DNA of 64,000 bases from an uncultured Opitutaceae bacterium (GCA_937902925.1 CALFNN010000070.1:341717-405716); one strand, 5' to 3'. Numbered from the stretch's first letter, positions 17,284-25,718 are shown. Numbers and translations are program-made. The notes: generated by a model not told the origin, from the sequence alone.

Positions 17284-17769
17284 TCATGGCAGCAGCCGCG
17301 GCAGCCGTTCGATCACGCGCACGCGGCCGTCGGGTTGGACGACGAGCCGCGTGCGGTGCCCCTGATTGGCCGACCCGTCGTCATGGAAACGCATTTCCAA
17401 CTCGAACGGTTCGGCCAGAATCCGAAATTCGTAACTGGGCCACAACCGGCCCGGATCGTTCGCCCGGCCGAAATACGGCCGCAGCCGATCCGCGTGGGCG
17501 CCCTCGCGTTCCTCGATGATGCCGTCATCGAGCAGCCACCACGCGCGGACCGCCCGGCCCTCGCGGCCGTCAGGCCCGCCGCCCTTGCGCTCGAGCACCG
17601 GAGCGGGGGCGCGGGAAAAATACGGCGGACAGCAGCAGTCCCGCCAGAACTCCGTCAGCACCCGGCGCGTCAGCTCGCCCGCCGGGAACACCGCGCCGGG
17701 TTCGAGCAATTGCCCGGGCGGCAGCGGCGTCATGAAGGAACAGCAACTCACGGCTTGGCTGGCAGTCAT
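17284..17769 (-). CDS. Hypothetical protein
   Basis: 161 residues, soluble, with a Cys-rich start (AVSCCSF, WRDCCCPPYF) and a C-terminal beta-rich half (YEFRILAEPFELEMRF, TRLVVQPDGRVRVIERLP). I do not recognise it. The ATG at 17769 (MTASQAV) is preceded directly by GAGG; a second ATG at 17733 (MTPLPPGQ) is possible. It sits 35 bases downstream of the gene at 17805-18644 and 77 bases upstream of the hybrid kinase on the same strand, so the three may form one transcript. Confidence 0.65.
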   Translation of the reverse strand: MTASQAVSCCSFMTPLPPGQLLEPGAVFPAGELTRRVLTEFWRDCCCPPYFSRAPAPVLERKGGGPDGREGRAVRAWWLLDDGIIEEREGAHADRLRPYFGRANDPGRLWPSYEFRILAEPFELEMRFHDDGSANQGHRTRLVVQPDGRVRVIERLPRLLP

Positions 17770-17804
17770 CCTCGTTTCATGGCTGGCGTTTTCCGGGTCG
17801 TGGC

Positions 17805-18644
17805 CTACGCGGCGCTGAAGATCGGGCAGTGGGTGCGAAGCCGGGCGAGATCGGCGATCGCCGCCGCCCGGAGCCGGCCGCGAAACGCCTCGGCGTCGAT
17901 CAGCATCAGCCGGAACCACGCGCCGCTGGGGTGGTGCGGAAACGGCGGCAGGGAGAATTTTCCCGCGCGCCCCAACGGCACGCCGCCCAGCCGCAACAAC
18001 CGGCCGACCTCGCGGCGCCGGTGATTGGCCGCCACCACGCCGACGGGCGCGTCGAACGCCGCCGAGAGCGCTTCCATCGCGCGCCCCAGGGTGGCAGCCA
18101 CCAGCACCGCGTGCCGCCCGTCCGCCACCGTCCAGTGCGAAATCTCGGCGGCCGTGCGGTTCTCCCGCACCGCCCCGGCAAACGTCTCGGCGATCGCCAG
18201 CTCGCACTCGTCGCGAAACACCGGTCCGCTGCCCTCGAGCAGCGAATAGGCGTGAACGTAGCTGCGCACGACCTCCCCGCAAAAAAAACGCGCCGTGATC
18301 GCGCCCGCGACCCCGCCCTCGGGGTCCACGGCCAGGATCCGCCAGCTTCCCCGGTCGAGCGGCAGGTCGCCGCCGCCGCGAAACTGACGATAGGCCTCGT
18401 CCCACGACGCAGGCGCCACCGGATCGACGCGCCGTTCCGGGAAACGCCGCAAGCCGCGCGCAAACGTCCGGGATTCCGCCGGGGCGGTGATCACCAGCCG
18501 GAACCCGAGGGCCGCGATCCGGCCCAGCCCGACGGAAAACATCGAGGCCGGTCCGGCTGGCGCAACTGCAGCAAAGTGCTGGTCCGAAGTTTCCGTTTCA
18601 TGGGCCGCAGGTGGGAGCAGAGCGGAGGAAGCGGGAGAATTCAT
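17805..18644 (-). CDS. Hypothetical protein, possibly GNAT/acyltransferase-like
   Basis: 279 residues, no signal peptide. The central part (about residues 45-230) alternates strands and helices in a way that recalls GNAT N-acyltransferases: RILAVDPEGGVAGAITARFF as a central strand-turn-strand, then EISHWTVADGRHAVLVAATL. The family could not be named and catalytic residues are not obvious, so the acyltransferase idea is tentative. The ATG at 18644 is used; an internal MFSVGLGRI at residue 35 is possible. It is divergent from the NarL-type regulator and heads the run towards the hybrid kinase. Confidence 0.65.
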   Translation of the reverse strand: MNSPASSALLPPAAHETETSDQHFAAVAPAGPASMFSVGLGRIAALGFRLVITAPAESRTFARGLRRFPERRVDPVAPASWDEAYRQFRGGGDLPLDRGSWRILAVDPEGGVAGAITARFFCGEVVRSYVHAYSLLEGSGPVFRDECELAIAETFAGAVRENRTAAEISHWTVADGRHAVLVAATLGRAMEALSAAFDAPVGVVAANHRRREVGRLLRLGGVPLGRAGKFSLPPFPHHPSGAWFRLMLIDAEAFRGRLRAAAIADLARLRTHCPIFSAA

Positions 18645-18774
18645 CGCCCCAGCATCGTGCCAGACCGGGGCTCGCTTTTTCCCGGGAATGTGGGAAATTC
18701 GATCGGGAAGAATTCCCAGTTGATTTTCCCTATTTCCCGCGCACAACGCCGCTCGATTGCGCTAGAATCGGCCC

Positions 18775-19425
18775 ATGCCTGACAAACCCTCCGCCCGTGT
18801 CGTCCTCGTGGAAGACCACACCATGGTCCGCCAGCTCTTCGCCCATCTCGTCCGCGAGGAGCTCGGGCTGAAACTCGCCGCCGACTGCACCACCGCCACC
18901 GAGGGCATCGCCGCCCTCCTGCGCGAAAAACCCGATCTCGCCATCGTCGACTGGATGCTGCCCGACGGCCGCGGCTTCGACATCGTGCGCGCCGCCGGTC
19001 CCAAACTCCCGCGCACGCGCTGGCTCTTCGTTTCGTCCAACGAGCAGGGCCATCTCGTCCGCGAGGCCGTCTCGCTCGGCGTGCACGGCTTCGTCATGAA
19101 GCGCTCCGACCTCGCGACGCTCCGCACCGCCATCACGCGCGTGCTGGCGGGGGAGAAATATTACTGCCCGGCAAGTTCGCGCCTGCTGGTCGAAAAGATG
19201 GTGGACGAAGGCCAGGCCGTCGGCGCCAACCTGACCGAGCGCGAGCGCGCGGTATTGCGCGGCTTCGCGCGCGGCGAAAACCCCAAGCTCCTCGCCGGCC
19301 GGCTCGGCCTGACGAAGAAGACCGTCTACAACCACCTTTCGATGCTGAAGGACAAGCTCGGCCTGCATGAACCCGCCGACCTCGTCCATTACGCGATCAA
19401 GCACGGCTACGTCGAGGCGCCCTAG
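18775..19425 (+). CDS. NarL/FixJ-type response regulator
   Basis: 216 residues: a receiver with VVLVEDHTMVRQLF (acidic pocket), phosphoacceptor Asp in AIVDWMLPDGRG (about residue 60), SS in LFVSSNE and K in FVMKRSD, then a LuxR-type helix-turn-helix (LTERERAVLRGFARGENPKL, KTVYNHLSMLKDKLG). It should bind DNA when phosphorylated. The nearest kinase is the hybrid HPt protein at 14384-17206, separated by two unknown genes on the other strand. The 130-base divergent spacer has several GGGAA/TTCCC half-sites (18688-18740) that could be operators, which is an inference. It ends three bases from the convergent rhombosortase gene. Confidence 0.9.
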   Translation: MPDKPSARVVLVEDHTMVRQLFAHLVREELGLKLAADCTTATEGIAALLREKPDLAIVDWMLPDGRGFDIVRAAGPKLPRTRWLFVSSNEQGHLVREAVSLGVHGFVMKRSDLATLRTAITRVLAGEKYYCPASSRLLVEKMVDEGQAVGANLTERERAVLRGFARGENPKLLAGRLGLTKKTVYNHLSMLKDKLGLHEPADLVHYAIKHGYVEAP

Positions 19426-19428
19426 CGT

Positions 19429-20046
19429 TCAGCCCCGCGCCCGCCATCGCCGCAGCAGCTGTCGCGTGAAATGCACGGCCGCCGCGCATGCCACGCCCGC
19501 GAGGTGCGCGAGCGGCACCGGCCGGATCGACGAATCCGCAAAGTGCGCGAGCGCCGGCCGGCCGAGCCAGAGTTCGGCGGCGATCTTCACCGCCAGCAGG
19601 CCCAGCACCGTGCGCCAGAACCACCGGTCGGCGTGGCCCGCGGACAATTGGGTGAACGCAAGGAGCGCGAGCACCGCGGCGGCGATCCCCGACAGCCCGG
19701 CGTAGCGCAGCAGCGTCGGGTCGGCAGCGAGCAGCGATCCGCCGATGACCGCCGGCGCCACGACAAACAGCACCCGCGTGCGGCGCGGCGAAAGTCGTTC
19801 CACCCAGGCGCCCGCCGGCACCAGCACCGCGAGATTCCACAGCAGGTGACTCACGCTGAAGTGAACCCAATGCCCGGTCAGCATCCGCCACCACTGGCCG
19901 TCGAGCACCTGCAAGCGATCATACGCCAGCACGTCGACGGCTCGCGGCCAGGCGGCGAGCGCGATCGCCGGGATGGCGACGAGCAGCGTCGCCCACGGCA
20001 CACCCGCGCCCCTGGCGGGACCGGCGGTTTTCAACTCCGCCGCCAC
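19429..20046 (-). CDS. rrtA: Rhombosortase-type rhomboid intramembrane serine protease
   Basis: 205 residues with about six transmembrane helices. Rhomboid signatures are the conserved segment DGQWWRMLTGHWVHFSVSHL followed by LLWNLAVL, the catalytic serine in YAGLSGIAAAV and the catalytic histidine in PVPLAHLAGVA. The short length and the WWRxLTGHxxH signature fit rhombosortase, the rhomboid subfamily thought to cut GlyGly-CTERM sorting tails. Next to it lies exactly such a substrate: its start (20046) overlaps the 3' end of the lipoprotein gene by 16 bases. It acts in the inner membrane. Confidence 0.85.
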   Translation of the reverse strand: MAAELKTAGPARGAGVPWATLLVAIPAIALAAWPRAVDVLAYDRLQVLDGQWWRMLTGHWVHFSVSHLLWNLAVLVPAGAWVERLSPRRTRVLFVVAPAVIGGSLLAADPTLLRYAGLSGIAAAVLALLAFTQLSAGHADRWFWRTVLGLLAVKIAAELWLGRPALAHFADSSIRPVPLAHLAGVACAAAVHFTRQLLRRWRARG

Positions 20047-20903
20047 AACCAGCGCACCAGTCCGAGCGCGGCGAGCGCGATGACAAACAACCCGCCGAGC
20101 GCGCCGCCGCCCGTATAGCCGGCCTTGTGTTCGATCTTCACCTCACCCGGCGAGTTTTTCACGCGCTCCCGGAAATCCTCGAGCTGGGTTTTGAGATTCG
20201 TGATGAGCTCCGTCGTGGCGAGATCGAAGCCGCGCCCGCTGTCCGCCCGCAGATTCTGGTCGACGTAAACCGCCGCCGCGCCCGCCTGCACGCGGCTCGC
20301 ACCCGGCGCCCGGAACAACAGGTGACGGCTCGGGATGTCGTAAACCACCGCCTCCATCAGCGTCTGGGTGTCGTTCTTGTTGCCGTGAAAAACGTAAGCC
20401 CCGACGATCGTCCAGTAGGCAAGCGACAGCACGTTCTGGTCGGTGAACTGCACCTGGTCGTAGGCGACGAGCGCGACGACATCGATGTTGAGGAGACTGC
20501 GCACCTGGTCGAGGTTGCCGAATCCACCGGCGGGCCGCAGGTAGGTGGAGGGGATGACCTCGATCGACTGGATATAGTCCCGGCCCTTGAACTGGTCGGC
20601 GACGCGCTGCAGAAGTGCGCTCTTCTGCGCCTCGGAAATGCCGGAAAACGCCGCCACACGGCTGTCAGCGCCGCCCGACGGCACGAACGCGATACCAACC
20701 CGCAACGGCAGCCGCAGCACGGGGATCGTCACCGGCGGCAGCGGATCGTTCTGGCCGGGATAAAGGAACGTGACCACGCTGCTCGACCGCTCGGTCTTGC
20801 GCCGGCCGCCATCCCACGAGAAACACCCGCTGCCGATCAGCAGCGCCGCAGCTACCAACAGCAAACCGCCGGCCAGCCAGCGGGACGAACGGGATCGGTT
20901 CAT
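20031..20903 (-). CDS. Rhombotarget-type lipoprotein with GlyGly-CTERM-like tail
   Basis: 290 residues. The N-terminus has a basic start (MNRSRSSRW), a hydrophobic core and LLIGSGC, a lipobox with the cysteine at about residue 27. The body (VVTFLYPGQND, LRVGIAFVPSGG, YLRPAGGFGNLDQVRSLLNI, VVALVAYDQVQFTDQN) matches the predicted lipoproteins I know as rhombosortase partners. The C-terminus ends GYTGGGALGG, a hydrophobic helix and RWLWRRS: the Gly-rich, helix, basic pattern of a GlyGly-CTERM signal. Lipid anchoring at one end and rhombosortase cleavage at the other is expected. The downstream rhombosortase gene overlaps its end. Confidence 0.83.
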   Translation of the reverse strand: MNRSRSSRWLAGGLLLVAAALLIGSGCFSWDGGRRKTERSSSVVTFLYPGQNDPLPPVTIPVLRLPLRVGIAFVPSGGADSRVAAFSGISEAQKSALLQRVADQFKGRDYIQSIEVIPSTYLRPAGGFGNLDQVRSLLNIDVVALVAYDQVQFTDQNVLSLAYWTIVGAYVFHGNKNDTQTLMEAVVYDIPSRHLLFRAPGASRVQAGAAAVYVDQNLRADSGRGFDLATTELITNLKTQLEDFRERVKNSPGEVKIEHKAGYTGGGALGGLFVIALAALGLVRWLWRRS

Positions 20904-20937
20904 GGAAGCGGCAGCATCTTCGCGGCTTGGGCCGGAC

Positions 20938-21873
20938 TCAATGTCCAATTGCCTCGCCCGGCGCGCCGATTTTCTCCGGCGGCACCCCGGCGCGCACCGC
21001 GACAAGCGCACAGACCTTCGGGACATACATCCGCGTCTCCGACGGAAGCGAACTCGCGATGCCGGCGAAATCGCGCGCCTGCCGGGCTGCCAGCGCGCGG
21101 CTCACGCGGCCCTCGCCGGCGTTGTAGGCCGCAAGCGCGAGCGGCCAGCTGCCGAATTTTCCATGGAGCGTGCGGAGGTAACGGGCGGCGGCGTGCGCGG
21201 ATTTTTCCGGATCGGTGCGTTCGTCGGGAATGAACGTCCCGAGCCCGAGCGAGTGCGCGGTGTCGGGCATGAGTTGAAACAAGCCCTTCGCCCCGGCCGG
21301 GCTGCGCGCCGCGGGATTCAACGACGACTCCGCCTCGGCCAGCCACGCGAGCTCCGGCGGCACGCCTTCGGCGGTAAACGCCGCGCGCAGCCGCGGCATC
21401 AACGTCGCCGCCCGCGCCGGGACCGGACGGCCGCGCACGCGCGCGAGCCAGAGATCGTAGTAGGGCAGGGTGGGCGGGCGGACGACACCGGGCGTGGGCA
21501 ACGGACGGGGCGACGCCGCAGCCTCCTTGGCGCCGTCGATTTCGTCGATTCGCTGCTCGAGCCAGTCCGCGTAATCCTCGTAACCGGGAATCGTCCGCAA
21601 CGCCGTCAGCGCCGCGCGGGCCTCCGGCTCGTAGGTGGCGAGTTCCTCGAGCGAGTTGTTATCGAACGCATGCTGGAGCCGCGTGGCGAATTCGTCCCAC
21701 TGCTCCTTCGAGGGAAATTCGAACTGCGCCTTGATTTCCGGCGGTGCGAGCTGGTCGAAGAGCTGCTGGCCGAGCTTGTAGAGATCGTCGGTGCCCGGCG
21801 GCGGCGCGGGCGTCTGCGCGGCCAGCGACAGGACGCCCAGGACCAGGAGAACGCTGTGACGGCGGAACTTCAC
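20938..21873 (-). CDS. Secreted lytic transglycosylase (SLT domain)
   Basis: 311 residues with a signal peptide (MKFRRHSVLLVLGVLSLAAQ). A helical region of about 150 residues is followed by a goose-type lysozyme/SLT domain: ELAWLAEAESSLNPAARSP with the catalytic Glu in AES, then GAKGLFQLMPDTAHSLGL and LALAAYNAGEGRVSRAL. These enzymes cut peptidoglycan to 1,6-anhydromuropeptides in the periplasm, so the protein resembles MltD/Slt types but has no LysM. The GTG at 21873 lies one base after the upstream gene's stop and gives a good signal peptide. Alternative upstream starts read as Arg/Thr-rich non-coding sequence. Confidence 0.88.
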   Translation of the reverse strand: MKFRRHSVLLVLGVLSLAAQTPAPPPGTDDLYKLGQQLFDQLAPPEIKAQFEFPSKEQWDEFATRLQHAFDNNSLEELATYEPEARAALTALRTIPGYEDYADWLEQRIDEIDGAKEAAASPRPLPTPGVVRPPTLPYYDLWLARVRGRPVPARAATLMPRLRAAFTAEGVPPELAWLAEAESSLNPAARSPAGAKGLFQLMPDTAHSLGLGTFIPDERTDPEKSAHAAARYLRTLHGKFGSWPLALAAYNAGEGRVSRALAARQARDFAGIASSLPSETRMYVPKVCALVAVRAGVPPEKIGAPGEAIGH

Positions 21874-21874
21874 G

Positions 21875-23215
21875 TCACTTGTCGGGCGCGAGCGCGGCGA
21901 TGACGGCCGCCTTGAGTTTGAGGTCCGGCCGCTCCTGCAACACCGGCGGATCTTCCCCGAGGTAGTTGCGGGGGTTGCGCGCGATCCAGTCGCTCGTCGC
22001 GAGCCGATACCGCCGGCCGGGCACGATTTCCGCCGGCGCATCGGCCACGAGGTTTTCGCCCTCGCGCGCCGCGAAGGGCGTGTCGGGGCCCTGGTTGGTG
22101 CGGCGAAGCATCTCACGCAGCTGCCCGCCCTCCACCTCGCCGACGAACAGCGTCCCGTCGAACCGCACGCAGGCGTCGAGCGCAAACCGCGTCACGTCGC
22201 CCGCCGGCAATCCCGCGCCAAACGTCGTGCCCCCGATGATCGCGACATCCGCCCCGGCCGCGACGCGCGCCGCGTGCACGGCGAACCGGGCCGCTTCCTC
22301 GGGCGTCATCGTGCGCGGCGCCTGGCCCACGATGGCGCGTTCCGCGGCCGTGAGAAACTTCGCCATGGTCTCGCGCACGACGGCGGTAATTTTCGGATCG
22401 GCTGGATCGTCGGGACCGATCGGCACCTGTTCCACGTCCCATTGCGGTCCATCAGTCGCGCGTTCCAGTCGCGCCACCGACAGCCACGCCGTCCAACTGC
22501 CGGAATGGAAATACACTGTCCGACCTTCGCGATGCACGAACCGCAAATGGTCGTGCGCGCCGGCAAACAGCGTGCCATCGGGCACGAGCGGCAGCATCGT
22601 GCGGTCGGCACGCAGCCCGGCATGGCTGAGGATGATCGGGAGCGGCGCGTCTTTCAGCAGCGAGGCGAGATTCGCTTTCGCCCACACCACGGGATCCGCC
22701 AGATCGAGCGTCGGCCGCACCACGACGCGATAAGTGGCCAGTTGGTCCGTGCAAATCCCCACCACCGTCGCCTCGCGCGCCCCGAGCTGCAGGCGGAGCG
22801 ACGCCGGCGCGAAAGGTTTTCCCGTGGTGCGATCGACGGCGTTGCTCACGACCTTCACCCCCGTCGCCTCGATCCGCGCCACGGTTTCCGCCATGTCGAA
22901 GAACTCCGGTTCGTGGTTGCCGAGGTTCAGCACCGTCGGGCCGCGCTTCGCGAGCGCGGCGAACAACGCGAACTCCACCGCGCCCTCGCTGCGGCGGGCG
23001 ACGGCGTTGCCGAACTCGAAGGTATCGCCGTCGAGCAACACGACCGCCGGCACGCCCGGGTTGTCGGCGCGAATGCGATCGATCCGGGCGACGAGTTGCG
23101 CGGTGCGCTCGTAGGCCGAGTGCAGGTCGCCGGCCACGAACGCGATCGCTTCCACGTCGGCGGCACGGGCGGCGCCCGCGAGCGCGAGAAGGACGAAGGC
23201 AACAAGAGCGCGCAT
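21875..23215 (-). CDS. Secreted metallophosphatase, 5'-nucleotidase/UshA family
   Basis: 446 residues with a cleavable signal (MRALVAFVLLALAGAARA). The calcineurin-like domain has AGDLHSAYER (D-x-H), LLDGDTFEFGN, LGNHEPEFF (GNHE), LSHAGL and GAHDHLRF metal motifs. The C-terminal 5'-nucleotidase domain (about 250-446) includes IGGTTFGAGLPAGDVTRFAL and YRLATSDWIARN. The enzyme would release phosphate from nucleotides or other phosphoesters in the periplasm. The ATG at 23215 fits the signal peptide. The transglycosylase gene starts one base after its stop. Confidence 0.87.
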   Translation of the reverse strand: MRALVAFVLLALAGAARAADVEAIAFVAGDLHSAYERTAQLVARIDRIRADNPGVPAVVLLDGDTFEFGNAVARRSEGAVEFALFAALAKRGPTVLNLGNHEPEFFDMAETVARIEATGVKVVSNAVDRTTGKPFAPASLRLQLGAREATVVGICTDQLATYRVVVRPTLDLADPVVWAKANLASLLKDAPLPIILSHAGLRADRTMLPLVPDGTLFAGAHDHLRFVHREGRTVYFHSGSWTAWLSVARLERATDGPQWDVEQVPIGPDDPADPKITAVVRETMAKFLTAAERAIVGQAPRTMTPEEAARFAVHAARVAAGADVAIIGGTTFGAGLPAGDVTRFALDACVRFDGTLFVGEVEGGQLREMLRRTNQGPDTPFAAREGENLVADAPAEIVPGRRYRLATSDWIARNPRNYLGEDPPVLQERPDLKLKAAVIAALAPDK

Positions 23216-23319
23216 GGTTTCAGCGGGGAGCGTGGCTCACCCGGGCGGCGCCGCAAGCCCGGCGCGGTTTCCCGCGTTGACCCACGCGCGGCGCGCGGTA
23301 GCAAAGACCCTTCCGCAAG

Positions 23320-24678
23320 GTGAATCGCGTCCACATCAAGACCTATGGGTGTCAGATGAACGAGCGCGACAGCGAGGCTGTCGCGGCGATGCTGCGCGCC
23401 CGCGGCTACCGGATCGTGGCGGACGAGGACGATTGCGACATCCTGCTGCTCAACACCTGCAGCGTGCGCGACGCCGCGGAGCAAAAGGCGATTGGCAAGG
23501 CCGGCTATCTCCAGCAACGCAAGAAGAAGCAGCCCGACTTCGTCCTCGGCATCCTCGGCTGCATGGCGCAGAACCGCGGCGCCGCGCTGCTCGACCAGTT
23601 GCCCGACGTCGACCTCATCGTCGGCACGCAGAAATTCCACCAAGTGCCCGGCTACCTCGACAACCTCCGGGCCGCTCGCGAGGCCGGGACGCCCGTCGGC
23701 GCGACGATTGTCGACATCGGCGAGGAAGCCGGCTCGCAGAACACGATCCGCGACCACGACCTCGCCGAGAAACAGGTCAGCGCCTTCGTCTCGATCCAGC
23801 AGGGCTGCAACATGGATTGCTCCTTCTGCATCGTGCCGAAGACGCGCGGCGACGAGCGCTCGCGGCCGATGGATGAAGTCGTCGCCGAGTGCGGGGCGCT
23901 CGCGGAGCGCGGCGTCCGCGAGATCACGCTCCTCGGCCAGATCGTCACGAGCTATGGCCGCCGCGACTACGCGCACACGGGCGGCATCACGCCGTTCGTG
24001 CAGTTGCTCGAGCGCGTGCACGCGATCGACGGCATCGAGCGGATCCGGTTCACCTCGCCGCACCCACGCGGGTTCAAGGACGACCTCGTCGCCGCCTACG
24101 GCCGCCTCGAGAAACTCTGCGGCTACGCGCACCTGCCGATGCAGTCGGGCAGCAACCGGATCCTGCGCGCGATGAACCGCCCCTACACGCGCGAGCGCTA
24201 CCGCGAGATCGTCGACTCGCTCCGCGCCGTCCGGCCGGATATGTATTTCTCCACGGACGTGATCGTCGGATTCCCCGGCGAGACGGAGGAGGACTTCGCC
24301 CAGACGCGCGACCTGTTCGAGGCGTGCAACTACGACATGGCCTATGTCTTCAAATATTCCATCCGCACCGGCACGCCGGCCGCGACGATGGCGGGGCAGG
24401 TTCCCGAGGAAGTGAAGGAGGAGCGGAACCAGATCCTGCTCGACCTCCTCCAGAAAAACTCCGTCCGCCGGAACGCCGCGTTGCTTGGCACGGTGGAACA
24501 GGTGCTCATTGACGGCCCGGACAAGACCGGCCGCCGTTTCACCGGCCGCACGCGGGGGAACCGCGTCTGCGTGTTCGATGCGGAGCCGAGGCTCGTCGGC
24601 GAACTCGTGCCCTTGCGGATCGAACGCGCCAGCGTCAGCACGCTTTACGGCCAGTTGGTGCTGGCCGGCGTGGGGTAA
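23320..24678 (+). CDS. miaB: tRNA-2-methylthio-N6-isopentenyladenosine synthase MiaB
   Basis: 452 residues. The UPF0004 N-terminal domain has three cysteines (YGCQMNERDSE, LLNTCSVRD, ILGCMAQNRG), the radical SAM core has CNMDCSFC and the C-terminus holds a TRAM-like domain. The enzyme adds a methylthio group to i6A37 of tRNA using two 4Fe-4S clusters. RGDERSRP and FSTDVIVGFPGETEEDF are typical MiaB segments. The GTG at 23320 is preceded by AAGG and begins the conserved KTYGCQMN region. A four-helix-bundle cassette follows it. Confidence 0.95.
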   Translation: MNRVHIKTYGCQMNERDSEAVAAMLRARGYRIVADEDDCDILLLNTCSVRDAAEQKAIGKAGYLQQRKKKQPDFVLGILGCMAQNRGAALLDQLPDVDLIVGTQKFHQVPGYLDNLRAAREAGTPVGATIVDIGEEAGSQNTIRDHDLAEKQVSAFVSIQQGCNMDCSFCIVPKTRGDERSRPMDEVVAECGALAERGVREITLLGQIVTSYGRRDYAHTGGITPFVQLLERVHAIDGIERIRFTSPHPRGFKDDLVAAYGRLEKLCGYAHLPMQSGSNRILRAMNRPYTRERYREIVDSLRAVRPDMYFSTDVIVGFPGETEEDFAQTRDLFEACNYDMAYVFKYSIRTGTPAATMAGQVPEEVKEERNQILLDLLQKNSVRRNAALLGTVEQVLIDGPDKTGRRFTGRTRGNRVCVFDAEPRLVGELVPLRIERASVSTLYGQLVLAGVG

Positions 24679-24680
24679 CA

Positions 24681-24715
24681 AATCGTTCTCGTTCTCTTAA
24701 TCGTTCTCGTTCTCT
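24681..24715. repeat. Left inverted repeat of the four-helix-bundle cassette
   Basis: 35 bases made of two copies of the unit AATCGTTCTCGTTCTCT (with TTA between), reading as the reverse complement of 25133-25167 with one mismatch. It begins two bases after the miaB stop codon. Confidence 0.9.
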
Positions 24716-24731
24716 CTTTCTGCCTTTGACG

Positions 24732-25151
24732 ATGCCCGCTCCATTCGACCACGAGAAGCTCCGCGCCTATCAAGAGGCTCTTCGCTTTGTGGCTTGGGTC
24801 GCACCCGTGATCGAAGAGCTTCCCGCCAAGCTGTCGGCAAAAGACCAACTCGACCGTGCGTCGACCAGCATCGTGCTTAATATCGCGGAAGGAAATGGCA
24901 AACGATCGCACCCAGACCGACGCCGCCACTTCGACACCGCGCGCGGCTCGGCATTGGAATGTGCGGCGTGCCTGGATGTATTGGTGGTGCGCGGCAAACT
25001 TAGCTCTGAAACCACGCCTGTCGGCAAAGAAATCCTTCTCGGCGCGGTTTCGCCGCTTGCGGGGTTGATTGCGCGTTTCCCGAATCAGGTTCACGAGGAG
25101 CAAGCGCCCTATGGCGCGACCATTCAAGCCGGAGAGAACGAGAACGATTAG
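24732..25151 (+). CDS. Four-helix-bundle protein, S23/IVP (Avd-like) family
   Basis: 139 residues, almost all helix: HEKLRAYQEALRFVAWV, ELPAKLSAKDQLDRAS, the signature TSIVLNIAEGNGKRS, then RRRHFDTARGSALECAACLD. This is the 23S rRNA intervening-sequence protein family, small pentameric bundles related to Avd of diversity-generating retroelements. No cellular role is established. The last codons (GENEND then TAG) are read from the right-hand inverted repeat, so the gene and the repeat form one unit. The lower GC of this block compared with miaB and the next gene supports insertion. The ATG at 24732 is used. Confidence 0.88.
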   Translation: MPAPFDHEKLRAYQEALRFVAWVAPVIEELPAKLSAKDQLDRASTSIVLNIAEGNGKRSHPDRRRHFDTARGSALECAACLDVLVVRGKLSSETTPVGKEILLGAVSPLAGLIARFPNQVHEEQAPYGATIQAGENEND

Positions 25152-25167
25152 GAGAACGAGAACGATT
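25133..25167. repeat. Right inverted repeat of the four-helix-bundle cassette
   Basis: 35 bases carrying two GAGAACGAGAACGATT units. It is the inverted partner of 24681-24715 with one mismatch. It overlaps the last five codons and stop of the four-helix-bundle gene and ends seven bases before the next ATG. Confidence 0.9.
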
Positions 25168-25173
25168 CAAATC

Positions 25174-25713
25174 ATGTCCCTCACCGTCGCCACGCTCATC
25201 CCCGGATTGCTGCTCCTCGCGCTCGGCGTGCCGCTGCTGGCCGGCCATTCGGGCTATACGGTGCTGTTGAAGGCCTTCCCGCGCTCGACGGCCGCCGCGT
25301 ATGTTTTCTTTGGCGGCGGCGCGGCCTGGTTTCTCTACGCCATCTGGAATCTGTCGCCGGCCGATTTCGGCGACTATCGCAAGCTGCTCTTCGGTGCGTT
25401 TGCGCTCATCGTCGTGCTGTCGTTCAAGTGCGTGCCCGATTTCCTCGCCGTCCGCGGACTGTGCGTGCTCGCCCTGATGGGCGCCATGCCGCTGCTCGAT
25501 GCCGCCTACATGGAATACGACCACCCGCAGCGGCTTTTCATGGTGACGCTGGTCTATCTCGTCATCTCCGCCGCCATCTGGCTCGGCGCCCAGCCCTGGC
25601 GGCTGCGCGATTTTCTGGACTGGATGTTTGCGCGGCCCGGTCGCGCCCGCGGCGTCGGTGCGGCGCTCGCCGCCTACGGGCTACTGCTGGCCGGCGTGGC
25701 GTTCACCTACTGA
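25174..25713 (+). CDS. Hypothetical integral membrane protein
   Basis: 179 residues with five or so hydrophobic helices (LIPGLLLLALGVPLLAG, AAYVFFGGGAAWFLYAIW, LLFGAFALIVVLSF, LFMVTLVYLVISAAIWLGAQ, ALAAYGLLLAGVAFTY). I do not recognise the family. The ATG at 25174 lies immediately after the right repeat of the cassette, so the repeat occupies its 5' leader. It is five bases upstream of gmk on the same strand and is likely co-transcribed with it. Confidence 0.75.
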   Translation: MSLTVATLIPGLLLLALGVPLLAGHSGYTVLLKAFPRSTAAAYVFFGGGAAWFLYAIWNLSPADFGDYRKLLFGAFALIVVLSFKCVPDFLAVRGLCVLALMGAMPLLDAAYMEYDHPQRLFMVTLVYLVISAAIWLGAQPWRLRDFLDWMFARPGRARGVGAALAAYGLLLAGVAFTY

Positions 25714-25718
25714 CGCCG

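Noticed and set aside
24732..25151. Diversity-generating retroelement suggested by the Avd-like protein
   Set aside because: No reverse transcriptase, template repeat or variable target gene lies nearby.
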